Shown in pieces: positions 1-5,974 of a stretch of DNA of 7,818 nt. The stretch is from Clostridiales bacterium (GTDB lineage: Bacteria > Bacillota > Clostridia > Christensenellales > CAG-138): positions 1-7,818 of the forward strand of contig SFEL01000035.1 in the NCBI GenBank assembly GCA_004557245.1, read 5' to 3'. Position 1 is the first letter of the stretch, and the number at the start of each line of letters is the position of its first letter. Under the pieces are notes generated by a model, which saw nothing but the letters and a program-made list of their open reading frames with translations, was not told the DNA's origin and did not search any database. Made by a program: the position numbers and the translations under genes.

Positions 1-228
1 GCACTGACCCAATACCTGCGCGACCACCCGGAGATCAAAACGATTATTCTGCGGCTGGACAACGACAGGGCAGGCAGGCTGGCGGCAAAGGCGCTGATGG
101 CGGTTCTGCCAAAGGACTATACCATTGACGCACGATTCCCGCCCAGGGGCAAGGACTACAACGACTACCTGTGTATGTACCTGGGTATTCCCATCACCCG
201 AAGTAAAGAGAAAAACCAAGAACGATAA
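1..228 (+). CDS. Toprim-domain (DUF3991/Toprim-like) protein, C-terminal end only
   Basis: Only the last 75 residues are present; the gene begins left of the window and is open in frame 1 from base 1 to the TAA at 226-228. The visible part has a beta strand followed by an acidic DND motif (residues 20-22, in ILRLDNDRAG), then a helix with Gly-Arg and an RGKDYNDYL segment (about residues 54-62). This is the arrangement seen in the C-terminal half of Toprim domains, which bind divalent metal through paired acidic residues in primases and topoisomerases. Proteins with DUF3991 plus Toprim are common in Tn1549-like conjugative elements, where they are thought to act in DNA processing or replication of the transferred strand. 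That role is an inference. The last bases of the gene supply the Shine-Dalgarno sequence of the next gene, so the two are probably co-transcribed. Confidence 0.8.
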   Translation, partial: ALTQYLRDHPEIKTIILRLDNDRAGRLAAKALMAVLPKDYTIDARFPPRGKDYNDYLCMYLGIPITRSKEKNQER

Positions 229-241
229 GGAGGATCACAAC

Positions 242-562
242 ATGAAAGAATTTGAAGTCACTTTGACTGCCGTTTCCAGAAAGACCTTTAAGCTGAGAGC
301 TGATTCCCAGGAGGACGCCTTCCTGCTGGCAGAGGCGATTCTGGAGAATACCGATTTGCTGGGCTTCTCCGATGAGGATGTGGACAGCATGGACATGACA
401 TGCGAGGAACAGTGCGGCGGCGTCTGCGAGATCTGCAGCCGTGCCTGTGAGAACTGCGGTGACTGCACCGATCTGGAACCGGACTGCGCTTACCCTGACA
501 AGGAATGTGAACACCGTTGTCCGGCCTGCGGCGGCTGTATGGCAGACAGTGAGGACGACTGA
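242..562 (+). CDS. Small cysteine-rich protein with DpnD/PcfM-like N-terminal part
   Basis: This 106-residue protein starts at ATG 242, eight bases after a full AAGGAGG (227-233). A longer in-frame start at 125 is rejected because it lies inside the Toprim gene and lacks such a site. Residues 1-40 (FEVTLTAVSRKTFKLRADSQEDAFLLAEAIL) look like a small beta-beta-alpha unit, a pattern shared with DpnD/PcfM-like proteins of conjugative elements; that resemblance is tentative. Residues 54-99 contain 12 cysteines in CxxC, CxxxC and similar spacings (CGGVCEIC, CENCGDC, CPACGGC), flanked by acidic residues. This suggests metal binding, probably zinc clusters or iron-sulfur, or a redox role. There is no signal peptide or membrane segment, so it should be cytoplasmic. 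The function is unknown. The position between the Toprim gene and the mobilisation genes suggests an accessory role in the ICE. Confidence 0.8.
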   Translation: MKEFEVTLTAVSRKTFKLRADSQEDAFLLAEAILENTDLLGFSDEDVDSMDMTCEEQCGGVCEICSRACENCGDCTDLEPDCAYPDKECEHRCPACGGCMADSEDD

Positions 563-636
563 CTTTGTTTTCGGCGGGTTTCAAAGAATGTTCGACCCCG
601 CAGGGAGAACAGGTCTGCAATATACCAGCAAGCATC

Positions 637-658
637 GCCTTTGTGATACCACAAAGGC
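637..658 (+). repeat. Perfect 9-bp inverted repeat with 4-base loop
   Basis: GCCTTTGTG (637-645) and CACAAAGGC (650-658) are exact reverse complements separated by ATAC. As RNA this gives a stable stem. It is not followed directly by a run of T, so it is not a standard intrinsic terminator. It lies in the leader upstream of the mobilisation genes. Confidence 0.7.
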
Positions 659-665
659 CGCTTGT

Positions 666-681
666 CAGGGGACCCCCCCTG
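666..681 (+). repeat. 6-bp GC-rich inverted repeat
   Basis: CAGGGG (666-671) and CCCCTG (676-681) are exact reverse complements around ACCC. It begins only seven bases after the first hairpin and 13 bases before the ribosome binding site at 695-702. The C-rich run at 673-679 permits register shifts in the pairing. A role in folding of the leader RNA is plausible but unproven. Confidence 0.5.
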
Positions 682-712
682 AAACCCCTCATTGAAAAGG
701 AGAAATTTGATT

Positions 713-829
713 ATGCACTACGCACTGTTTTTTGCAATCGGCTTTCTCATCGGCGCGCTGTTCGGTGTTGTTCTTATGTGCCTGTTGCAGATTAACCGAC
801 TGAATGAAAAGGAGGAAAAGGACGAGTGA
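713..829 (+). CDS. 38-residue single-span membrane peptide, DUF3789-like
   Basis: ATG 713 follows AAAAGGAG (695-702) by ten bases and the frame ends at TGA 827-829, giving 38 residues. Residues 4-26 (ALFFAIGFLIGALFGVVLMCLLQ) form one hydrophobic span with Gly residues spaced along it, followed by a short, highly charged tail (NRLNEKEEKDE) that is probably cytoplasmic. Very small proteins of this kind (DUF3789 type) sit at this place, just before mobC, in Tn1549-like elements. Their role is not known; membrane tethering of the mobilisation complex is only a guess. The stop overlaps the GTG start of mobC (GTGA, 826-829), which implies translational coupling. Confidence 0.75.
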   Translation: MHYALFFAIGFLIGALFGVVLMCLLQINRLNEKEEKDE

Positions 830-1260
830 GAAAAAGAAATGTTCATATCCAATTCTGGCTGAACCGCAAGGAAGCCGAGGCGTTGGATAAGAAGGTGCGG
901 CGGAGCGGTCTTTCCCGCGAGGCGTATTTGCGTCACCTGATTAACGGCGTGGTGCCGCAGGATGCGCCGCCCCCGGACTATTTTTCCATGATGCGGGAGC
1001 TGCACGGGATCGCCAATAACCTGAATCAGATCGCACAGAAAGCCCACACCCTGAATGTGGTGGATGTGCAGCGGTATGATACCTGCGCCCGTCAGTTGGA
1101 AACGGCCATTAAAAAGATTACGGAGGCGGTTGTTCTCCCGCAGCCGATGGAGAAAATGGGGCCCCCACAAAGTCGCAAGACTTTGCGGGGAGAGGAACAC
1201 CCACGGAGCGGTGAGCCTTTTGACGCTTGCGGCAAAAGCGGCAAGCGGAGTGCGGTGTGA
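826..1260 (+). CDS. mobC: MobC-family plasmid/ICE mobilisation relaxosome protein
   Basis: The gene starts at GTG 826, ten bases after GGAGG (811-815), and overlaps the preceding stop. The 144-residue product has an N-terminal ribbon-helix-helix pattern: a beta strand (RNVHIQFWLN, residues 4-13), then two helices (KEAEALDKKVRRSG and SREAYLRHLINGVVP, to about residue 43). A helical MobC-type segment follows (MMRELHGIANNLNQIAQKAH to AIKKITEAV, about 55-105). MobC proteins bind oriT beside the nick site and help the relaxase by opening the DNA strands. The last 33 or so residues (from GPPQSRKTLRGEE) are basic, glycine-rich and unlike the core. They are encoded by the inverted repeats proposed as oriT, so this tail may be a by-product of coding through a cis site. 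The relaxase gene follows directly. Confidence 0.85.
   Translation: MRKRNVHIQFWLNRKEAEALDKKVRRSGLSREAYLRHLINGVVPQDAPPPDYFSMMRELHGIANNLNQIAQKAHTLNVVDVQRYDTCARQLETAIKKITEAVVLPQPMEKMGPPQSRKTLRGEEHPRSGEPFDACGKSGKRSAV
1163..1250. other. oriT: Candidate origin of transfer (oriT) inside the 3' end of mobC
   Basis: Two inverted repeats lie directly before the relaxase gene. The first pairs CCCCACAAAGTC (1163-1174) with GACTTTGCGGGG (1179-1190), 11 of 12 positions, loop GCAA. An alternative, overlapping repeat, CGCAA/TTGCG, uses part of the same bases. The second pairs CGCTTGC (1224-1230) with GCAAGCG (1241-1247), 7 of 7, around a ten-base loop. Placement between mobC and the relaxase, with such repeats, is typical for oriT in MOBP systems. 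The nick position cannot be given from the sequence. Alternatively these hairpins act in the mRNA to set the ratio of MobC to relaxase. Confidence 0.55.
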
Positions 1261-1264
1261 CGAG

Positions 1265-2722
1265 GTGGCTACCACATCCATCTGGCGGGTCAAGGGCTGG
1301 CTGGGTAAAGTGGTCATTTATGTTGAGAATCCAGATAAAACGAATAACCCGGCCTTTTATGAAAGCTCTGACCTGTCTGAAAGGCAGGCCCAGGGCCTTT
1401 TTGATGTCATTGAATATGCCGTGAACAGGGAGAAAACCGAAAATATTCGGGCTGATAACGAGGGTGAGGAAATCATGCAGCAGTTTGTCTCCGGTGTCAA
1501 CTGCCACCCGGCTACCGCCCGTGAGGAAATGCTGGCGGTCAAGCGCCGGTTTGGTAAGGAGGACGGCACGGTGGCCTACCACGGCTATCAGTCCTTTGCC
1601 CCCGGCGAAGCGACCCCGGAAATGGCCCATGAGATTGGCGTGAAGCTGGCGCAGCAATTATGGGGCGAGAAATATCAGGTCATTGTGGCCACACACCTGG
1701 ATAAAGCCAATCATCTGCATAATCATTTTGTGGTCAATACCGTATCCTTTGTGGACGGCATCAAGTATCACCGCACCGGAAAGGATTATCACGATATGCA
1801 GGTGGCGTCAGACGCTCTGTGCCGGGAATACGGCCTGTCTGTGATTGAAAATCCAAAGCGCGGAAAATCAAAGCAATACGGTGAATGGAGGGCCGAGCAG
1901 GAAGGCCGCCCCACATGGCGGGGCATCATCAAAGCCGAGGTGGACGAGATCATCCGCCAATCCATGACGGAGCGCCAGTTTTTCGATAACCTGAAAAAGC
2001 ACGGCTATGAAGTCAAGGTAGGGGCGGACATTTCCGTGCGGCCACCAGGCAAGCCCCGTTTCGTGCGTCTGGCCCGCAACTTTGGCGAGGACTATTCTCT
2101 GGAGGGCATCCGCCGCCGCATCCTGGCACAGCAAAGGCCAGAGCGTCCATTGCCGGAGCCGGAGCGCAAGGTGCGCCGTGCCACTCTCCGGGGAAATTTC
2201 AAGGATACACGGAAAATCACCGGCTTTCGGGCGCTGTATTTTCATTACTGTTACCTGCTGGGCATTTTTCCAAAAAACCGGCCCCAAAATAACAAACGCC
2301 TCCACTTCCTTCTCCGGGAGGATTTGCGGAAGATGGACGCTATATCTGAGGAAATGAAGCTGCTGGTTCGGAATCGCATTGATACCGACGAGCAGCTTTT
2401 TTCGTATCAGGGTGGCCTGATGGAAAAAATCGGGGCATTGACTGCTGACCGCAGGGAGCTGTACCGGAAACAGCGCACCGTGGAGGTGAAATCGGACGCG
2501 GCCAAGCTGGAAAAAGTTAAAACAGATATTTCCGCCATCTCAAAAGAGCTGGCTGTTCTGCGAAGGGAGGTGAGGTTATGTGACGATATTGCCGTGCGCT
2601 CCGGTGTGATGCGCGAAAAAATCAAAGCCGTCCGAGAGGACGCAAAATCTCAGGGAAAGGAGAAACAACGCAATGAACAATTCAGGCGACGCGGCGGAAC
2701 AGGTCGTGCGATTCAGCCTTGA
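1265..2722 (+). CDS. MOBP-type relaxase / mobilisation nuclease of a Tn1549-like ICE
   Basis: The relaxase nicks oriT, stays covalently bound to the 5' end through a tyrosine and leads the strand to the coupling protein. The product is 485 residues from GTG 1265, which gives the usual start ATTSIWRVKGWLGK; an in-frame GTG at 1250 overlapping mobC is an alternative. The frame is open further upstream, but that part lies inside mobC. The metal-binding motif is clear: H144, D146, H150, H152, H154 and N158 in THLDKANHLHNHFVVN. Tyr19, in VVIYVENPDKT near the N-terminus, is the likely catalytic residue by comparison with MOBP relaxases. A second aromatic segment, AYHGYQSF, lies at 104-111. The C-terminal third (about 360-485) is charged and predicted helical or coiled coil, probably for partner contacts. 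The 3' end overlaps the PcfB-like gene by 50 bases. All key residues are present, so the enzyme appears intact. Confidence 0.9.
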   Translation: MATTSIWRVKGWLGKVVIYVENPDKTNNPAFYESSDLSERQAQGLFDVIEYAVNREKTENIRADNEGEEIMQQFVSGVNCHPATAREEMLAVKRRFGKEDGTVAYHGYQSFAPGEATPEMAHEIGVKLAQQLWGEKYQVIVATHLDKANHLHNHFVVNTVSFVDGIKYHRTGKDYHDMQVASDALCREYGLSVIENPKRGKSKQYGEWRAEQEGRPTWRGIIKAEVDEIIRQSMTERQFFDNLKKHGYEVKVGADISVRPPGKPRFVRLARNFGEDYSLEGIRRRILAQQRPERPLPEPERKVRRATLRGNFKDTRKITGFRALYFHYCYLLGIFPKNRPQNNKRLHFLLREDLRKMDAISEEMKLLVRNRIDTDEQLFSYQGGLMEKIGALTADRRELYRKQRTVEVKSDAAKLEKVKTDISAISKELAVLRREVRLCDDIAVRSGVMREKIKAVREDAKSQGKEKQRNEQFRRRGGTGRAIQP

Positions 2723-3491
2723 GGGGACAGAAGTTGCCTTAAAGCTCACCGGTTCCGCCGCCAAAAACATTGCCGCCGCCATTTATGCCGTTCTGAAAAA
2801 TCGGGATAAGAACAAGATCAGAGGGAAACAGCGGCTCACCGCCATGCTGAAAAGCGGCAAGGAGCTGAAGGTGTTCACCATCAGCGAGGAGCATTTGAAG
2901 CAGTTTGCCACCGAAGCCAAGCGGTACGGCGTGGTCTACTGTGCTTTGCGGGGCAAGGAGCCATCCGCTGACGGCATGGTGGATGTCATGGTCCGCGCCG
3001 AGGACGCCAGCAAAATCAACCGCATTGTGGAACGCTTTAAGCTGGCCACGGTGGACGCCGCCTCCATCAAGAGTGAGATCGAACGATCCAGAGAGGAACG
3101 GTCAGGCGGAGAAGCCGCTGCCCCGGCACCCCCGGAGCAGGCACAGCCCCAAAGGAGCGAGGAGGACCGTCTGCTGGACGATATGCTGGGCGCGCCCACA
3201 CAGCGGGAGGAGGCGGCACCGGCAAACCCCTCTGCGGCGAGGACAGACAAATCCCTTCCGTCCGAGCCTACCTCAAAGAAGCCCAGCAGAACCGCCGAGG
3301 GTACTGCTAAACCCGCCGAAGAACGCCCCTCCGTCCGTAAGGAGCTGCGGGAAATTCAGGCGAAACGGCAGCAGAAGGCGGAGCCGGCAGCGCGGGAAGA
3401 ACCGGCAAAATCCACTAAGAGGCAGCAGCCGAAAACCATCCAGCATAAGCAGCCTTCCCTTAAAAAATCCAAAAAGAATAAGGAGAGATAA
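2673..3491 (+). CDS. pcfB: PcfB-family conjugation protein (DUF3801)
   Basis: The 272-residue product starts at ATG 2673, ten bases after AAAGGAG (2656-2662), inside the end of the relaxase gene. Residues 1-145 match the PcfB/DUF3801 type: a segment GTEVALKLTGSAAKNIAAAIYAVLKN, then RLTAMLKSGKELKVFTISEEHLKQFATEAKRYGVVYCAL, then a domain ending in KINRIVERFKLATVD. Residues 145-272 are low complexity, rich in Ala, Pro, Glu, Lys and Arg, with a strongly basic end, and are probably disordered. In pCF10 of Enterococcus, PcfB-type proteins are linked to substrate delivery to the coupling protein, and a similar job is inferred here. The location between relaxase and virD4 fits. The protein is cytoplasmic, with no membrane segment. 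Confidence 0.8.
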   Translation: MNNSGDAAEQVVRFSLEGTEVALKLTGSAAKNIAAAIYAVLKNRDKNKIRGKQRLTAMLKSGKELKVFTISEEHLKQFATEAKRYGVVYCALRGKEPSADGMVDVMVRAEDASKINRIVERFKLATVDAASIKSEIERSREERSGGEAAAPAPPEQAQPQRSEEDRLLDDMLGAPTQREEAAPANPSAARTDKSLPSEPTSKKPSRTAEGTAKPAEERPSVRKELREIQAKRQQKAEPAAREEPAKSTKRQQPKTIQHKQPSLKKSKKNKER

Positions 3492-3494
3492 GCT

Positions 3495-4391
3495 ATGAGT
3501 AACTTTGATGATCTGTTTACCACCCAGGGCGGCCAGGCGTATCAGAGCGGTCAGTCCTTTGATAAGGACGCCTGGGCCGAAAAGAAAAAGGCGGAGCGTC
3601 AGGCGCTCTATGACCTAGCCGACTCTACCGCCGAAGCCGTCAGCGCGGACGGCGGGAAATTCCGGGGCTATCTGGATGTGCAGGCCCGGTTTGACCGCTA
3701 TTCTGCCACCAACGCGCTTTTGATCCTGGCACAGATGCCCCAGGCCACCCAGATCCGGGACTATGACGGCTGGAAGGACCTGGGCGTATCGGTCAAGCGC
3801 CACCCCACATCCATCTCCATTCTGGAGCCGGGAGATGAGTACAAGCGAGAGGACGGCTCCATCGGCACCTATTACAATGTGAAAAAGGTCTTTGATGTTT
3901 CGCAGACTACTATGAGAGGCAAAGCCCAGCCCACTGTCAGCATGGATGACCGGCTGCTTTTGAAAGCCCTGATCCACCGTCCCCTGGTTCCCATGCAGAT
4001 GGTGGATGATCTACCGAATCACATGGGCGCTTTATATGACCATGACCAGCAGGTGATCTTTGTGCGCCGCGGCATGAAGGCGTCGGATATTTTCCGCAGC
4101 GTTTCCAAAGAACTGGCCCACGCCGAGATTGCCGCCGCAGGCGGTGACTACTCCCGTCAGGATGCGGCCTTTGCCGCATACAGTGCTTCGTATCTGTTGT
4201 GCCGGAAATATGGCATTGATGCCGGTGGTTACGATTTCAGCCAGCTCCCCGACAGCTTCCGGGAGGGCGACGCCCAAAGCGTCCGTGCCGCACTGACTGA
4301 AATCCGTGATACTGCCGGGGAAATCTCCGGTCGGATGTCCCGTGTGCTGGAGCAGAACAAAGCGCCGCGCACCAAAGAACAGGAGCGTTGA
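3495..4391 (+). CDS. ArdC-like protein with degenerate zinc-peptidase motif
   Basis: The 298-residue product starts at ATG 3495, seven bases after AAGGAGAG (3480-3487) and three bases after the previous stop. Residues 65-100 (RFDRYSATNALLILAQMPQAT, then DGWKDLGV) resemble the N-terminal single-stranded-DNA-binding domain of ArdC-type antirestriction proteins. The second half resembles the ArdC metallopeptidase domain, with a helix SVSKELAHAEIAAAG (203-217) and a later helix AAFAAYSASYLLCRKYGID (224-242). In active members the first helix carries HExxH and the second a glutamate ligand. Here the first position is K205 in place of His, only E206 and H209 remain, and no Glu is found at the expected place in the second helix. 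It is therefore probably not a zinc protease, though it may still bind DNA and protect incoming single strands. This function is inferred. The C-terminus (about 260-298) is helical and charged. Confidence 0.7.
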   Translation: MSNFDDLFTTQGGQAYQSGQSFDKDAWAEKKKAERQALYDLADSTAEAVSADGGKFRGYLDVQARFDRYSATNALLILAQMPQATQIRDYDGWKDLGVSVKRHPTSISILEPGDEYKREDGSIGTYYNVKKVFDVSQTTMRGKAQPTVSMDDRLLLKALIHRPLVPMQMVDDLPNHMGALYDHDQQVIFVRRGMKASDIFRSVSKELAHAEIAAAGGDYSRQDAAFAAYSASYLLCRKYGIDAGGYDFSQLPDSFREGDAQSVRAALTEIRDTAGEISGRMSRVLEQNKAPRTKEQER

Positions 4392-4393
4392 AT

Positions 4394-4582
4394 ATGGGAA
4401 AAGAAGAAAAACGCATCCTTGCCCTGGATAAGTACGAGCATGGCGTGGTGATCAACGCCTTAAATGAGATGCGCAATGACCTGATCGAAGAAGAACGCTC
4501 CACGGACATCGTGGACGAGGTACTGCTGAAAGCCATCGACGCCCCAACCAAAAAAGTGCGGAGCCGGGATGAGGCAAGATAA
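4394..4582 (+). CDS. Small conserved ICE protein of unknown function
   Basis: The 62-residue product starts at ATG 4394, eight bases after AGGAG (4381-4385); an in-frame TTG at 4388 overlapping the previous stop is less likely. The protein is highly charged and mostly helical (GKEEKRILALDKYEHGVVINALNEMRNDLIEEERSTDIVDEVLLKAID), with a basic tail (PTKKVRSRDEAR) and no cysteine, signal or membrane segment. Its end overlaps the start of virD4 by 14 bases, so the two are likely translationally coupled. Small ORFs in this position are common in Tn1549-like elements. Contact with the coupling protein or relaxase is possible, but nothing in the sequence proves it. Confidence 0.7.
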   Translation: MGKEEKRILALDKYEHGVVINALNEMRNDLIEEERSTDIVDEVLLKAIDAPTKKVRSRDEAR

Positions 4583-5798
4583 CCACAAAACGGCCCTCTC
4601 CCTCTGTCTGTTCGGTATTTTCCCCGTGGTATGGCTGGGGCTTTTACTGGCTCCGGCTGTATCCGGGGGCCTCCCGGAGATCATCACCGCGTTTCCTGCG
4701 GCGATAAATGATCCCTTTCATATCGTACTGTGTGAGGACAGCCTGAAAACTGTCCTTATTTTTTTGTGTGCGTATGGGCTGGGGATCGGGATATTCCTTT
4801 CCTCCCGGCGCAACTACCGCAAAGGTGAGGAACACGGTTCGGCCAAATGGGGCGATGCCAGAACCGTGGATAAGAAATACCGGGACAAGAAAGACCCGAT
4901 GGCCAACCGCATTTTCACGCAGCATGTTCGGATGGGGCTGGACGGCAGAAAGCACCGGCGCAACCTGAATACCCTTTGCATCGGCGGCAGCGGAGCCGGA
5001 AAAAGCCGCTTCTATGCCAAAGTGAACTTACTCCAGGCAAATACCTCTTATTTTGTACTGGACTGTAAGGGAGAGTTTCTTCGGGATACCGGCGCGCTTC
5101 TGGAAAAGGAGGGCTATGAAATCCGGGTGCTGGATCTGCTGAACATGGAAAAAAGCCACTGCTATAATCCCTTTGCCTATCTGGAGACAGACAACGATGT
5201 GCAGAAGCTGGTGACGAATCTTTTTAAGGCGACCACACCCAAGGGCAGCCAATCCCAGGACCCGTTTTGGGATACGGCGGCCAGTATGCTTCTGCTGGCG
5301 CTGATTTTCTATCTGAAATATGAAGCGCCACCCGACGAGCAGAATTTCCCAATGGTCATGGAAATGCTGCGGGCCGGTGAGGTGCGGGAGGACGATGACA
5401 GCTACCAATCCCCCCTGGACGAACTCTTTGAACGGCTGGAAATGCGGAACCCGGAGCATATCGCGGTGAAGTATTACAAGGACTATCACTCCGGCTCCGC
5501 CAAGACGCTGAAATCCATTCAGATCACGCTGGCGGCGAGGCTGGAAAAATTCAACCTGTCCAGTGTGGCGGCGCTGACCGCAACCGATGAGCTGGAGCTG
5601 CCCAGCCTGGGCGAAAAGAAGGTTGTGCTGTTTGCCCTGATACCTGATCACGATGTCAGCTTTAACTTTCTGGTCAGTATGCTCTATGCTTCGACCTTTG
5701 AGCAGCTATTCCGTCTGGCGGATCACAAGTACGGCGGCTGCCTGCCCGTTCCGGTTCATTTCCTGATGGACGAGTTTGCGAATGAAACACAGTTATAA
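4569..5798 (+). pseudogene. virD4: Type IV coupling protein VirD4/TraG, truncated after Walker B
   Basis: VirD4/TraG proteins are hexameric membrane ATPases that bring the relaxase-DNA complex to the type IV secretion channel. This gene starts at ATG 4569, five bases after GGAG (4560-4563), within the preceding ORF. Two membrane segments are seen at about residues 11-34 and 58-78, followed by a basic stretch and the HGSAKWGDA motif typical of the family (89-97). Walker A is GGSGAGKS (139-146), then YFVLDCKGEF (161-170). Walker B is FLMDEFAN (398-405), with D401 and E402. The frame then reads four unrelated residues (ETQL) and stops, giving 409 residues; family members are usually about 550-650. 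The missing part includes the conserved region after Walker B and the C-terminal part. Neither other frame continues the family sequence. The product is therefore probably inactive, unless the rest is restored by excision of an insert. Confidence 0.85.
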
Positions 5799-5800
5799 AG
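5781..5800. other. Breakpoint between virD4 and unrelated downstream DNA
   Basis: VirD4-like coding ends at the Asn codon 5781-5783; from about 5784 the sequence is unrelated, AT-rich and non-coding until the TetR gene. The exact junction may lie a few bases to either side. No clear inverted repeat or target duplication can be seen, because the other end lies outside the window. Candidate causes are insertion of a mobile element into virD4, a deletion that truncated the ICE, or an assembly join. Confidence 0.65.
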
Positions 5801-5902
5801 ATGACGATGTTGCATAGGAGCACAAAGGAAGGATGTAATAATTCAAAATGTATCGTTCCCAACTATTTATTCATTTTTTGATATCATTTTTGCTTTGCCC
5901 TC

Positions 5903-5931
5903 TTGAAAAAGTATAAGAAATACAGTATAAT
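5903..5931 (+). promoter_or_regulatory. Sigma-A-type promoter of the tetR operon
   Basis: A -35 box TTGAAA (5903-5908; consensus TTGACA) and a perfect -10 box TATAAT (5926-5931) are separated by exactly 17 bases. Transcription should start near 5938, leaving a leader of about 37 bases before the TTG start codon at 5975. It is the best promoter match seen in the window and should drive tetR and probably the two surface-protein genes behind it. Confidence 0.8.
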
Positions 5932-5943
5932 ATTAACGAATAC
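5911..5943. promoter_or_regulatory. Candidate TetR operator: GTAT/ATAC boxes around the -10 box
   Basis: GTAT occurs at 5911 and 5925 and its reverse complement ATAC at 5920 and 5940, forming two imperfect dyads that span the spacer, the -10 box and the start site; the palindrome TAATATTA lies between them. TetR-family proteins usually repress by binding such dyads at their own promoter. The match is short and the region AT-rich, so chance is possible. Confidence 0.35.
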
Positions 5944-5974
5944 TAACTTTATTATCCGAGAGGGAGGAAATTTA

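Larger units (their letters stand above)
563..712 (+). promoter_or_regulatory. Structured leader between the Cys-rich gene and the DUF3789-like gene
   Basis: This 150-base non-coding gap is longer than any other in the mobilisation region, where genes otherwise touch or overlap. It holds two consecutive inverted repeats (637-658 and 666-681) and ends with the AAAAGGAG ribosome binding site (695-702) of the next gene. ORFs that cross it have no usable ribosome binding site and no recognisable protein. Possible roles are an attenuator or partial terminator that lowers expression of the mobilisation genes, or a cis-acting DNA site such as a single-strand origin. No clear -35/-10 promoter was found in it by eye. 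Confidence 0.45.
5799..5974 (+). promoter_or_regulatory. AT-rich spacer containing the TetR-gene promoter and leader
   Basis: This 176-base gap separates the truncated virD4 from the tetR gene. It is much richer in A and T than the region to the left. The right part contains the promoter at 5903-5931, repeated GTAT/ATAC boxes and the Shine-Dalgarno GGGAGG (5962-5967). In the left part (5799-5900) no gene, clear terminator or known mobile-element end was recognised. Confidence 0.6.

Noticed and set aside
125..241. Longer N-terminus for the cysteine-rich gene, starting at ATG 125
   Set aside because: It overlaps the Toprim gene in another frame, has no good ribosome binding site, and its sequence is threonine-rich and unlike a domain; ATG 242 has a full AAGGAGG at ideal spacing.
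1055..1264. Extension of the relaxase frame upstream into mobC
   Set aside because: The added residues are Arg- and Trp-rich shadow translation of mobC; the family start pattern begins at GTG 1265.
718..1317. Long reverse-strand ORFs, here and opposite the relaxase, virD4 and other genes
   Set aside because: They mirror the codon pattern of the forward genes, lack ribosome binding sites and resemble no protein family I know.
5784..5830. Group II intron inserted in virD4
   Set aside because: No GTGYG-type 5' intron end is present at the junction, and no reverse transcriptase gene is visible; the following genes are a regulator and surface proteins.
5784..5900. Frameshift or sequencing error as the cause of the short VirD4
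   Set aside because: Reading the other two frames past the Asn codon gives no sequence like the coupling protein family and soon reaches stops.
5844..5900. CAAAATG and CATTTTTTG as an inverted repeat or terminator between virD4 and tetR
   Set aside because: The pairing is short, A/T only at its core, and not followed by a GC stem with a T run; it is what an AT-rich spacer gives by chance.
5903..5974. TetR start at TTG 5903
   Set aside because: This TTG is the first part of the -35 box, so it lies upstream of the transcription start; the Shine-Dalgarno site is in front of TTG 5975.
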